DNA from: Erythrobacter sp. UBA1916
GTDB lineage: Bacteria; Pseudomonadota; Alphaproteobacteria; Sphingomonadales; Sphingomonadaceae
Reading direction: 5' to 3'
NCBI GenBank assembly: GCA_002337385.1
Contig: DDFY01000038.1
Location: 1 to 64,000 of the forward strand
Length of the DNA: 64,000 nt
Below the pieces are notes generated by a model. The model saw only the letters and a program-made list of their open reading frames with translations, ran no database searches and was not told the DNA's origin. The translations under genes and the position numbers were made by a program. Below, in pieces: positions 41,380-49,379 of this stretch. The first letter of the stretch is position 1. The number at the start of each line of letters is the position of its first letter.

Positions 41380-42059
41380 TGGCAGACGAGATAACGGTTG
41401 ATGTGTGGTCCGACGTGGTCTGCCCGTGGTGCGCCATTGGCACTGCGCAGTTCCTCAGCGCGGTCGAGAGCCTGAAGGGCGAGGTCGATGTCACGATCCG
41501 CTTCATGCCCTTTGAGCTGAACCCCGACATGGCTCCCGAAGGCCACAACCAGATCGACCTGCTCGCCAAGGCCTACAACAAGAGCCCGGCCGACGTCCTG
41601 CAAATGCGCCGCCATGTCGAACAGGCGGGTGAAGAGGCGGGCTTTCCGATGACATGGCAGGGCGAGGGCGATGAGCCGGTGCTGATGGTCTGGAACAGCC
41701 ACGACGCGCACAAGCTGCTGCGCTGGGCGCTGACCGTGGCCGAACCGGCGCGGCAGGTGGCGCTCAAGCAGGCGCTGTTCCGCGCCTATTTTCAGCTGCG
41801 TCAGAACATTTCGGATCGCGCGGTGCTGCTCGATCTGGCCGAAGCTGAGGGCTTTGACCGGGCCGCTGCCAGCGAGGCGCTTGACGATCCGGCGCTTTCG
41901 GAACCGGTGCGGATGGAAGAGCGGCGCGCGGCCGAAAACCAGATCACCTCGGTTCCGACCATGGTGGTGGCAGGCAAATATATCCTTCAGGGTGCCGCTC
42001 CGCCCGAGCAATATGCTCAGGCGCTGGTGAAGATCGCCAGCATGGAGGCCATGGCCTGA
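41379..42059 (+). CDS. DsbA/FrnE-family oxidoreductase
   Basis: 226 aa, no signal peptide, so cytosolic. Active-site motif CPWC in VWSDVVCPWCAIG (near residues 15-18), a helical insertion, HDAHKLLRWA typical of FrnE/2-hydroxychromene-isomerase-like members, and a cis-proline loop TSVPTMVVAGKY. FrnE homologues act as cytosolic disulfide isomerases under oxidative stress. Its ATG overlaps the nudC TGA. Confidence 0.9.
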   Translation: MADEITVDVWSDVVCPWCAIGTAQFLSAVESLKGEVDVTIRFMPFELNPDMAPEGHNQIDLLAKAYNKSPADVLQMRRHVEQAGEEAGFPMTWQGEGDEPVLMVWNSHDAHKLLRWALTVAEPARQVALKQALFRAYFQLRQNISDRAVLLDLAEAEGFDRAAASEALDDPALSEPVRMEERRAAENQITSVPTMVVAGKYILQGAAPPEQYAQALVKIASMEAMA

Positions 42060-42072
42060 GCGAAGGCTGGCG

Positions 42073-42468
42073 CTAAACCAGCCCCAGCTTGCTCAGTTCG
42101 CTCACCAGCTTGCCGGGCAGTACGTCGCCGGCAACCTCGCCCTCGATGAGATCCTTCGGCGCGTCTTCATCGGCGAGATAGCGCCAGCCCTGATGCGCGC
42201 GCTTGGCCTTGGGGTGGACGAGATGGAGCCGGTTTTCGAGCACGATGTCCCAGTGCCCGTCGGGCCGCTCCTCGAAACCGAGAATGGCGGAGCGGGCGAC
42301 CATGGCGCGGTCGTAAATCCAGTAGAGCGAGCCGCCCTTCATTTCCTCGTGTCGCTTGGGCAGATAGCGGGTGCGCAGGCGCTTGTCGGGGCTTTGCCCG
42401 TCAAACCAGCTTTCCAGATCACGCATGGATGTGGCGCGATAGGCGATCTTGGTCATGTGCAGCGGCAT
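42073..42468 (-). CDS. DUF1489 family protein
   Basis: 131 aa. It starts MPLHMTKIAYRATS and contains the family stretch TRYLPKRHEEMKGGSLYWIYDRAMVARS and PKAKRAHQGWRYL. DUF1489 is a conserved alphaproteobacterial family without a known function. It follows mgtE by 24 bp on the same strand and is probably co-transcribed. The ordered His/Trp residues suggest an enzyme or nucleic-acid-binding fold, but that is speculation. Confidence 0.85.
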   Translation of the reverse strand: MPLHMTKIAYRATSMRDLESWFDGQSPDKRLRTRYLPKRHEEMKGGSLYWIYDRAMVARSAILGFEERPDGHWDIVLENRLHLVHPKAKRAHQGWRYLADEDAPKDLIEGEVAGDVLPGKLVSELSKLGLV

Positions 42469-42492
42469 GGGAGAGAAGATAGGGCGGGTGTG

Positions 42493-43908
42493 TCAGCCCG
42501 CCAAGCCCGCCGCCACCGCAAGGCCGAGGAAAGCGAAGAAACCCATCGAATCGGTGATCATCGTCACGAACACGCTGGAAGCCACCGCCGGGTCCTGATC
42601 GAGACGCTCGAACACCACTGGCACCAGCACGCCCGCCAGCCCCGCAGTGATGATGTTGATGATGACCGCCGCGCAGATCACCACGCCCAGCTCAGGCGTG
42701 AAGATCACCGCCGTGGCAATCCCGATCAGGGCCGCCACGGTGATCCCGTTGAGCATGGCCACACGCGTTTCTCGCCAAAGGATGCGCGCGGTGTTCGACT
42801 GGGTGAGCTGGTTTGTGGCGATGGCGCGCACGGTGACGGCCATCGTCTGCGTGCCAGCATTGCCGCCAATCGAGGCGACGATCGGCATCAGAATTGCCAA
42901 TGCCACCAGCTGTTCGATCGCGGCCCCGAAGGCGGCGATAATGAGGCTGGCGATCAGCGCGGTGCCGAGGTTCGCGATCAGCCAGCGCACACGCGCCGAA
43001 TAGGCATCGCGGATCGGCTCGTTGATGTCGCCTTCGCCCGCACCGCTCATCAGCAGGGCGTCTTCGCCGGCCTCTTCCTGAATGATGTGGACCACGTCGT
43101 CGACCGTCATCTGGCCGACCAGTCGTCCGCTCTCGTCCACCACGGCGGCGGAAATAAGCGCGTATTTCTGGAATCTTAGTGCGACCTCTTCCTGGTCCGT
43201 ATCAACCGAGATCAGCGTTTGGTCACGCTTCATCACATCGTACAGCGGAATGTGGCGCGGCGTCGTCAAAATCCACGAGAGCTGGCAGGTGCCGACGGGC
43301 CGCATCCGGTGGTCAACGACGAAGACCTCCCAGAATTCGGTCGGCAAGTCCTCGTTGTCGCGCATGTAGTCGATCAGGTCGCCCACCGTGAGGTGTTCGG
43401 GCACCGCGACCAGCTCGCGCTGCATCAGGCGACCGGCGGTCTCGTCCTCGTAGGCGAGCGCGCTTTCGATCGCGGCGCGATTTTCCGGGCCCAGTTCGGC
43501 GAGAATGGCCTGTTGGTCGGCGTCGTTGAGGTCTTCGATCAGCTGCACCGCGTCGTCGGTGTCGAGCTGTTTGGCGATAATGGCGACGGCGGCGGCCGGT
43601 AGCGCCTCGACCATGTCGTCGCGGACGTAGTCGTTGAGTTCGGCCACCACTTCGACCGTCATCAGGTCGGTGATGGCGCTGGCCAGCTCGCGCCGTTCTT
43701 CGGGCGCGAGCAGTTCGAGCAAGTCGGCGATGTCAGCCGGGTGCAGCGGTTCGACCAGCGCGTAGGCGGCGGATTCGTCCTGTTCGGCCAGGGCATCGCG
43801 CACTTCGCGCACGAATTCCGGCTTCAGGCGGTTGTCCTCGTCGAACTGCTCGCCTTCTTCGCGCGCGGGCGCGGTGTCTTCGGGGTCGAGAAGATCGGAA
43901 TCGGCCAT
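42493..43908 (-). CDS. mgtE: Magnesium transporter MgtE
   Basis: 471 aa. It has an N-terminal superhelical MgtE_N domain (LHPADIADLLELLAPEERREL). Two CBS domains follow (from about residue 150; LMQRELVAVPEHLTVGDL and PLYDVMKRDQTLISV). Then come five membrane helices with the pore signature SIGGNAGTQTMAVTVRAIA. It is a Mg2+ channel gated by Mg2+ binding to the cytosolic domains. Divergent from the cyclophilin gene across 145 bp. Confidence 0.95.
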   Translation of the reverse strand: MADSDLLDPEDTAPAREEGEQFDEDNRLKPEFVREVRDALAEQDESAAYALVEPLHPADIADLLELLAPEERRELASAITDLMTVEVVAELNDYVRDDMVEALPAAAVAIIAKQLDTDDAVQLIEDLNDADQQAILAELGPENRAAIESALAYEDETAGRLMQRELVAVPEHLTVGDLIDYMRDNEDLPTEFWEVFVVDHRMRPVGTCQLSWILTTPRHIPLYDVMKRDQTLISVDTDQEEVALRFQKYALISAAVVDESGRLVGQMTVDDVVHIIQEEAGEDALLMSGAGEGDINEPIRDAYSARVRWLIANLGTALIASLIIAAFGAAIEQLVALAILMPIVASIGGNAGTQTMAVTVRAIATNQLTQSNTARILWRETRVAMLNGITVAALIGIATAVIFTPELGVVICAAVIINIITAGLAGVLVPVVFERLDQDPAVASSVFVTMITDSMGFFAFLGLAVAAGLAG

Positions 43909-44053
43909 CGGGCTCGGTCTATTGCAGCGCGGTATAAAAGCAAGCGCGCCTTCGCCCTATTGCGCCGCTGAGCGATTGGCGCGGGCAAACTACGGGTGAC
44001 ATTGCGGGCATCCACCCTATATCGGCCCGCAAGATCCACGAGGAGATATTTGC

Positions 44054-44518
44054 ATGTCCGAAGAAACGCTTACCTTCACGCTCGACTGCGGCGACAACAA
44101 AGGCGGCGACGTCAAGATCAAGCTGCGCAGCGACCTTGCTCCCAACCACGTTGCCCGCATCACCGAACTGGCCAAGGAAGGCTTCTACGATGGCGTGGTG
44201 TTCCACCGCGTGATCTCGAACTTCATGGCCCAGGGCGGCGATCCCACCGGCACCGGCATGTCGGGCTCGGACAAGCCCAACCTCGAACAGGAGTTCTCCG
44301 ATGCCCCGCACAAGCGCGGCACCTGCTCGATGGCGCGCACCAACGATCCGAACTCGGCCAACTCGCAGTTCTTCATCTGCAACGACGACGCCCGCTTCCT
44401 TGACCGTCAGTACACGGTCTGGGGGGAAGTGATCGAAGGCATGGAACATGTCGACGCGCTGCCGGTGGGCGAGCCGCCCCGCGAACCCGGCGTGATCGTC
44501 AAGGCCACCGTCGCCTGA
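44054..44518 (+). CDS. Cyclophilin-type peptidyl-prolyl isomerase
   Basis: 154 aa, no signal peptide, so cytosolic PpiB-like. Conserved catalytic elements are GFYDGVVFHRVISNFMAQGGDPTGTG (with the active-site Arg), SMARTNDPNSANSQFFIC and VWGEVIEGMEHVD. The ribosome site GAGGAG is ~9 nt upstream. It has its own unit closed by a bidirectional terminator at 44545. Confidence 0.95.
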   Translation: MSEETLTFTLDCGDNKGGDVKIKLRSDLAPNHVARITELAKEGFYDGVVFHRVISNFMAQGGDPTGTGMSGSDKPNLEQEFSDAPHKRGTCSMARTNDPNSANSQFFICNDDARFLDRQYTVWGEVIEGMEHVDALPVGEPPREPGVIVKATVA

Positions 44519-44541
44519 TCTGACTGCCTATCGGCACAACG

Positions 44542-44574
44542 AAAAAGGGGCGCCTTGCGAGGCGCCCCTTCTTG
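44542..44574. terminator. Bidirectional terminator between cyclophilin and SnoaL-like genes
   Basis: A perfect 10-bp stem AAGGGGCGCC (44545-44554) with its complement at 44561-44570 and loop TTGCGA. The plus-strand 3' side has TTCTTGT; the minus-strand 3' side has five Us after the stem (AAAAA at 44542-44546 on the plus strand). It can therefore stop both convergent genes, more strongly the minus-strand one. Confidence 0.82.
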
Positions 44575-44600
44575 TATGCACGTAGCTGTAAGGCTGGCGA

Positions 44601-45593
44601 TCAGTCCGTTTCGGCGTCAGGCGCCACGTTGCGGTTGTCGATCAGCCAGCGGCCATCCTGCTTCACCACATCGTCGCGGCCCCAGCCTTGGGCCAGCATC
44701 ACCGGACGCGGACCGCCCGGCGAGCCGCGCGAGACCGTCTGCCAGTAGTAATTGACCACCGCGTGGGTGGGACTGACGAAGTCGATCGTCTGGTTGCTCA
44801 TCACGTGATGGAGCGGGGGTACGTCTTCGCCCTTGGCCGCGCGTTCGGCCCGGCCGGCGGCCATCGAGGTGACCATGTTGTGCAGCGCTTCGCGCCCCTT
44901 GGTCTGTCCGAAGGCGCCGTCCGGGGTGAAGACTTCCGCATAGGCGTCAGCATCCCAGGTATCGATCGCACGGACATAGTTCCACATCAGCTCTTCGATC
45001 GCGCTGCGGTCGGCCAGCTGCTGTGCGGCAGCTTCGGGCGTAAGCGTGGTCGCCTGCGGGGGTGCGGCGGCGGGCAGGGTGGCAGGGTCCCAGTGCTCGT
45101 CAGCCTTACCGTCGACGAAGCGCCAGGTATCGAACCAGGTCGTGGTGTAGCTCTGCGAGGGATCGTCGGCATAGGGCACGATCCGGCGCGTGAGGATCGT
45201 TACATAGTCGCCCTCTGCCTGCACCGCGACAACGCCGTTGGGGTCTTCCGCCGAAAGCGCGGGGCAAGGATCAAGCTCCGGGCGCTTGGCGACCTGGGTG
45301 AAGTAGTACATCACCCCTTCAAGCCCCGATGCGGCCATGGGATTGTGCTGGATATAGGCATCGGTCAGCCATTCGTCCGCGCGGCTCCACTCGTTGCATT
45401 TGAGCAGGTTGCGCTGGATATGAAGGGCCGCCTGCTTGTTGCGGTTCAGCACCGGATCATCGCTGGTGAACAGGCTCTCGGGATCAGGGTGGGGCACCAC
45501 CGGATCGGAAAGCGCGCGCATTTGTGCCTGCGCGGCAAATGGCATGGTCGCAAGGCCGAGCGCTGCTGCCAGCAAGGCGGTCTTCAGTTTCAT
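44601..45593 (-). CDS. Secreted protein with two SnoaL/NTF2-like domains
   Basis: 330 aa. A Sec signal peptide (cleavage after AAQAQ, residue ~24) is followed by two cone-shaped NTF2-like units. The first (about 50-170: NKQAALHIQRNLLKCNEW, AYIQHNPMAASGLEGV) is like SnoaL polyketide-cyclase proteins. The second (about 195-325: DRSAIEELMWNYVRAIDTWDADAYAEVF, HHVMSNQTIDFV) is like SnoaL_4. No catalytic role is proven. It lies 72 bp downstream of a lysR gene on the same strand and has a good ribosome site (GGGGAGAG). Confidence 0.82.
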   Translation of the reverse strand: MKLKTALLAAALGLATMPFAAQAQMRALSDPVVPHPDPESLFTSDDPVLNRNKQAALHIQRNLLKCNEWSRADEWLTDAYIQHNPMAASGLEGVMYYFTQVAKRPELDPCPALSAEDPNGVVAVQAEGDYVTILTRRIVPYADDPSQSYTTTWFDTWRFVDGKADEHWDPATLPAAAPPQATTLTPEAAAQQLADRSAIEELMWNYVRAIDTWDADAYAEVFTPDGAFGQTKGREALHNMVTSMAAGRAERAAKGEDVPPLHHVMSNQTIDFVSPTHAVVNYYWQTVSRGSPGGPRPVMLAQGWGRDDVVKQDGRWLIDNRNVAPDAETD

Positions 45594-45665
45594 GATCTCT
45601 CCCCTTTTCGAATGACCGGGCGATCTTGCCCTATTTCATTATGTTTCGAAAGTATTTTGCAGCAG

Positions 45666-46544
45666 CTAGAGCCCGGCACCGACCAGCCAGTCGTGAAACA
45701 GCCGCACAGGGCGCAGCGCCAGATCGGCCGGGCGGCACAAGAAGCAATAGGAATAGGGGCTGGGCACGTTGATGTCGTAGAGCTTGGCCAGCCGGGGGTC
45801 GTTGTTACGCGCCAAGTGGTCGTCATGCATCACGGCAATGCCAAGGCCCTGCGCGGCGGCTTCGAGGATGAGCTGCCCTGAATCGTAGTGATCGACCGCC
45901 ATCGGCTGCAGATTTTCCATCCCGAGGGCGGTCTTCCACGCCTCGAAGCTCAGGTGCATGTCGGTGTGGACCAGGAATGTCTGCTCGCTCAGAATCTTCT
46001 CGTCAGGCTCCGATCCGATCTCGGCCACCAGCTCGCGGTTGGCGATGGCATGGATCGTGTTCTGGTCCAGCTTGACCGAGTGGAACGACGGGTCCGGCTC
46101 GTGGACCAGCCCGATCACGGCATCAAGCGTATCGCCAATGCGGCCGAGCTGGTTGGGGCTGGTGTCGATGTCGAGGTGCAGGCGCGGGTGCAGCCGGCGC
46201 AGCTCGGGCAGACGCGGGAACAGCCGCTGGGTGCCGAACAGAGGGGTCACGCCAAGCCGCAGCCGCAACAGCTGCAGGTTTTCCGATTGCGCCTCGACCG
46301 CAGTGGCCAGGGCTTCGAGATGAGGGGAGACCTTGTCGTAGAACTGGCGGCCTTCCTCGGTCAGCCGCATGGCCTGGCCCTGACGGCTGAACATCTTGCG
46401 CCCGGTGAAGTCTTCCAGACTGGCGATCCGGCGTGACAGCGCTGACGGACTCAGGCCAAGTTCACTCGCCGCGGCACGCGCGGAGCCGAGCCGGACAGTT
46501 CGAACAAAAGCCTCGAGGGCGCGCAAAGGGGGCAGGCGACGCAT
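45666..46544 (-). CDS. LysR-family transcriptional regulator
   Basis: 292 aa. The N-terminal winged HTH is RLGSARAAASELGLSPSALSRRIASLEDFTG, followed by a periplasmic-binding-protein-like effector domain (about 90-290). It resembles the GcvA/AmpR-like subgroup (PPLRALEAFVRTVRLGSARAAA start). A candidate LTTR dyad lies upstream (46601-46624). The downstream secreted SnoaL-like gene is the nearest possible target, though LysR targets are often divergent. Confidence 0.9.
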   Translation of the reverse strand: MRRLPPLRALEAFVRTVRLGSARAAASELGLSPSALSRRIASLEDFTGRKMFSRQGQAMRLTEEGRQFYDKVSPHLEALATAVEAQSENLQLLRLRLGVTPLFGTQRLFPRLPELRRLHPRLHLDIDTSPNQLGRIGDTLDAVIGLVHEPDPSFHSVKLDQNTIHAIANRELVAEIGSEPDEKILSEQTFLVHTDMHLSFEAWKTALGMENLQPMAVDHYDSGQLILEAAAQGLGIAVMHDDHLARNNDPRLAKLYDINVPSPYSYCFLCRPADLALRPVRLFHDWLVGAGL

Positions 46545-46600
46545 GGGGCCTTTCTAAATCGCTCACTCTCTCCCAACGGGGGCAATATCGCATGTGCAGC

Positions 46601-46624
46601 ATTTTGGCGAGTGCGCTGCAAAAT
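46601..46624. promoter_or_regulatory. Candidate LysR-binding dyad ATTTTG-N12-CAAAAT
   Basis: 6-bp perfect inverted arms with a 12-bp spacer, 57 bp upstream of the lysR start and within the 97-bp gap after corC. LysR-type sites are commonly such long interrupted dyads (T-N11-A core) near their own gene. Position and symmetry support autoregulation; the base composition alone could also arise by chance. Confidence 0.35.
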
Positions 46625-46641
46625 TTGTTGGTAAAAGAAGT

Positions 46642-47583
46642 TTAACTATCGGTGTTTTCGTCGCTTGCTGGCGTTGGTGCGTGCAGGCGCAGGCGGGTGA
46701 CATGGGTTTCGTCACCCTCGATCACCTCGATCCGCCAGCCTGCCGGATGTTCGAGCACGGTGCCCGGTTGCGGCACCTGCTCGGCCAGCACAAAGGCCAG
46801 GCCGCCGAGCGTGTCCACGGATTCCTCGATCTCGGCGAGACGCGGATCGCCCACCAGTTCGGCCACGTCATCAAGTTCGGCACGAGCATCGCAGTCCCAC
46901 AGGCCATCCTCGAGCTTGACCACCTGCTCCACGCGTTCATCGTCGTGCTCGTCCTCGATCTCGCCGATGATTTCCTCGACCAGGTCTTCGATGGTGATGA
47001 TCCCGTCGGTACCCGAAAACTCGTCGAGCACGATGGCGAGATGGGTGCGCTTGGTGCGCATGTCGGCCAGCACGTCAAGCGCGCCGCGCGACTGCGGGAC
47101 ATAGAGCGGCTCGCGCATCATCATGGTCCAGTCGGAGGGCGGGGCCGCCCCGCTGGCGAGGTAGGAGAACACATCCTTGATGTGCATCATGCCGATGACG
47201 TCGTCGAGCTTCTCGCGGTAGACCGGCATGCGCGACACACCATGTTCGGCGAACTGCGCGACCATCTCGTCCCAGCTCGCCTCGGCGGGCAGGGCGATGA
47301 TTTCGGAGCGGGGGATGGCGACATCGTCAGCATCGTGCTCGGAAAAGTGCAGCAGGTTGCGGAGCATGACCAGCTCGACCTGCGAGAGATCGCCCTTGCC
47401 GGAGCCGCTTTCGCCGCGACCGTTCTCGTCCTCGTGATCGTCGATAGCCTCTTCGATCTGGGCTCTCAGGCTGGTGTCGGCACCGTTGTCGAACAGGGAG
47501 CGCAGCGCGCCCCACAGGCCGCCGCTGCTACTACTGTCCTCGTCTCCTGCGGGAGACTGCTCGCTTTGTCCGGGTTCGGGCAT
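46642..47583 (-). CDS. corC: CorC/HlyC-type CBS-domain protein
   Basis: 313 aa from ATG 47583 (in-frame starts upstream at 47625 and 47652 would overlap ybeY). Two CBS domains (IPRSEIIALPAEASWDEMV, GVSRMPVYREKLDDVIGMMHIKD, and the second in HLAIVLDEFSGTDGIITIEDLVEEIIGEI) and a C-terminal transporter-associated CorC_HlyC domain. It is linked to Mg/Co efflux. It follows ybeY as in many alphaproteobacteria, but lnt, the usual next gene, is absent. Confidence 0.9.
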   Translation of the reverse strand: MPEPGQSEQSPAGDEDSSSSGGLWGALRSLFDNGADTSLRAQIEEAIDDHEDENGRGESGSGKGDLSQVELVMLRNLLHFSEHDADDVAIPRSEIIALPAEASWDEMVAQFAEHGVSRMPVYREKLDDVIGMMHIKDVFSYLASGAAPPSDWTMMMREPLYVPQSRGALDVLADMRTKRTHLAIVLDEFSGTDGIITIEDLVEEIIGEIEDEHDDERVEQVVKLEDGLWDCDARAELDDVAELVGDPRLAEIEESVDTLGGLAFVLAEQVPQPGTVLEHPAGWRIEVIEGDETHVTRLRLHAPTPASDENTDS

Positions 47584-47605
47584 AGCCCTGTCGTTATGTC
47601 CCTGT

Positions 47606-48094
47606 TTATTGGTGGTCGGCTGCATATGGGTCAGCAATGGCCAGAAGTGCAAGCGCCTTCACTTCGAGCGCTTCCATTTCCTCGGCATCGGCATCGGAAA
47701 TCTCGTGATCGTGCCCGGCCAGATGGAGCAGGCCGTGGACGATCAGATGCGCGGCGTGATGATCGAGCGGCACGCCCTTATCCGCCGCCTCGCGCGCGCA
47801 GACGCCATGGGCGAGGGCAAGGTCGCCGAGCATTTCGGGCGGGCCGTCCGGGTCCAGATGGATGAGGTCTTCGCGTTCGAGCATCGGGAACGAGAGCACG
47901 TTGGTGGGGTTGTCGCGTTGGCGCCATTCGCGGTTGAGGTCGTGCACCTCTTCGTCGGAGGTGAAGATGAGGCTGGTAACGAGGCGCGGGTTGGCCAGTT
48001 CGGGCGCGACTTTGCACGCGGCCTCGGCCACACGTTCGGCCAGCACGTCCCATTGGCCCGCAGGCCAGCCTTCAATGTCGATTTCGAGGTCCAT
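47606..48094 (-). CDS. ybeY: Endoribonuclease YbeY
   Basis: 162 aa zinc metalloprotein for rRNA 3'-end maturation and ribosome quality control. Metal-binding HGLLHLAGHDHE (three histidines) near residue 135, preceded by the conserved TNVLSFP segment. It lies between phoH and corC, the usual neighbours; a dispersed inverted repeat lies in the 131-bp gap upstream. Confidence 0.95.
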   Translation of the reverse strand: MDLEIDIEGWPAGQWDVLAERVAEAACKVAPELANPRLVTSLIFTSDEEVHDLNREWRQRDNPTNVLSFPMLEREDLIHLDPDGPPEMLGDLALAHGVCAREAADKGVPLDHHAAHLIVHGLLHLAGHDHEISDADAEEMEALEVKALALLAIADPYAADHQ

Positions 48095-48128
48095 GTACTT
48101 CCGTTAGTCTTAGCCCAAATTGCCACAT

Positions 48129-48213
48129 CCGCTCGGCCTGAGCTTGTCGAGGGGCAGTCACCGCCTTCCATGGGCTTGGGGTGGCGTTCCTTCGACAGGC
48201 TCAGGATGAGCGG
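48129..48213. repeat. REP/BIME-like inverted repeat between phoH and ybeY
   Basis: A left arm (48129-48152) and a right arm (48190-48213) are 24-bp inverted copies with about three mismatches. The core is CTGAGC(T/C)TGTCGA. A 37-bp GC-rich spacer separates them. The 25091-25189 element is a weaker copy of the same arms. It lies inside an otherwise tightly packed operon, so it may form an mRNA hairpin. Confidence 0.75.
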
Positions 48214-48225
48214 ACCTGGCTCTTC

Positions 48226-49272
48226 CTACTTGGCGTCCGGCCCTTCGTAGGCTTCGACGATCCGTCCCACAATCGGGTGTCTTACCACGTCGGCAGCGGT
48301 GAAGCGGGTGACGCCGATACCCTCGACACCCTCCAGCCGTTCGACCGCGTCGGCGAGGCCGCTCATGCGGTCGCCGCCGGGAATGTCGACCTGACGCGGG
48401 TCGCCGCAGATCACCATCCGGCTGTTCTGGCCAAAGCGGGTGAGGAACATCTTCATCTGTTCGCGCGTGGTGTTCTGCGCCTCGTCGAGGATCACGAAGG
48501 CATCGGCCAGCGTGCGCCCGCGCATGAAGGCGATCGGTGCGATCTCGATTTCGCCCGAGGCGATCCGCCGCTCCACCTGTTCGGGCGGCATGCAGTCGAA
48601 CAGCGCATCGTAAAGCGGGCGCAGGTAGGGATCGACCTTGTCCTTCATGTCGCCGGGCAGGAAGCCGAGTTTTTCACCCGCCTCCACCGCCGGACGCGAC
48701 AGGATCAGCCGCTGCACCGAGCCAGTGATCAGCTGAGAAACCGCCTGCGCCACGGCGAGATAGGTCTTGCCGGTGCCGGCCGGGCCGAGCGCGAAAATCA
48801 CGTCGCGGCTGGCGAGCTGGCGCATATAGTCGCCCTGCATCGCGCTGCGCGGGGTGATCGTCTTCTTGCGCGTGCGGATCATGATCGGCGGGGTCTTGGC
48901 ATCGCCGGTGATAATGCCTTCGAGCGTAGGCTCGTTGCTCATTGCGATCAGCGCTTCGATGGCGCCTGCGTCCATCTCTTCGCCCTGCAACAGTTTCTCG
49001 TGCATTTTCAGGAGGACGTCGCGGGCGCGGGCCACTTCGTCTTCGCTGCCCTCAATCACCACCCGGTCACCGCGGGCGGCGATGAACACGCCCAGCCGGT
49101 TCTCGAGATGGACGAGGTTGGCGTCGAATTCGCCGAACAGCATGCCGAGCGCGGCCTGTTCGTCGAAGATGACCTCAAGACGAGCACGGCGCGAGGCGTC
49201 GCGGCGGTCTTCGGGGTGAGCGATCGCGGCAGCGCGTCCGGTGTTGGTGCCACGGTGAGCTTTGCGGGCCAT
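48226..49272 (-). CDS. phoH: PhoH-like ATPase
   Basis: 348 aa. It has an N-terminal KH-like region followed by the PhoH P-loop GPAGTGKTYLAVAQAV (near residue 165), ILSRPAVEAGEKLGFLPGD and a DEAQNTT Walker B. PhoH is an RNA-helicase-like P-loop ATPase associated with YbeY and rRNA processing. It follows miaB and precedes ybeY, as is typical. Confidence 0.95.
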   Translation of the reverse strand: MARKAHRGTNTGRAAAIAHPEDRRDASRRARLEVIFDEQAALGMLFGEFDANLVHLENRLGVFIAARGDRVVIEGSEDEVARARDVLLKMHEKLLQGEEMDAGAIEALIAMSNEPTLEGIITGDAKTPPIMIRTRKKTITPRSAMQGDYMRQLASRDVIFALGPAGTGKTYLAVAQAVSQLITGSVQRLILSRPAVEAGEKLGFLPGDMKDKVDPYLRPLYDALFDCMPPEQVERRIASGEIEIAPIAFMRGRTLADAFVILDEAQNTTREQMKMFLTRFGQNSRMVICGDPRQVDIPGGDRMSGLADAVERLEGVEGIGVTRFTAADVVRHPIVGRIVEAYEGPDAK

Positions 49273-49379
49273 CGAGTCCTTTCTTCGCTTGTCCTTATGA
49301 GAATAGGACTGATCGGGCCGCAGACAAGCGCACCGCCTGTGGAAGGCGGTGGAAAGTCATGGAAATGCCTTGAGTGGTG

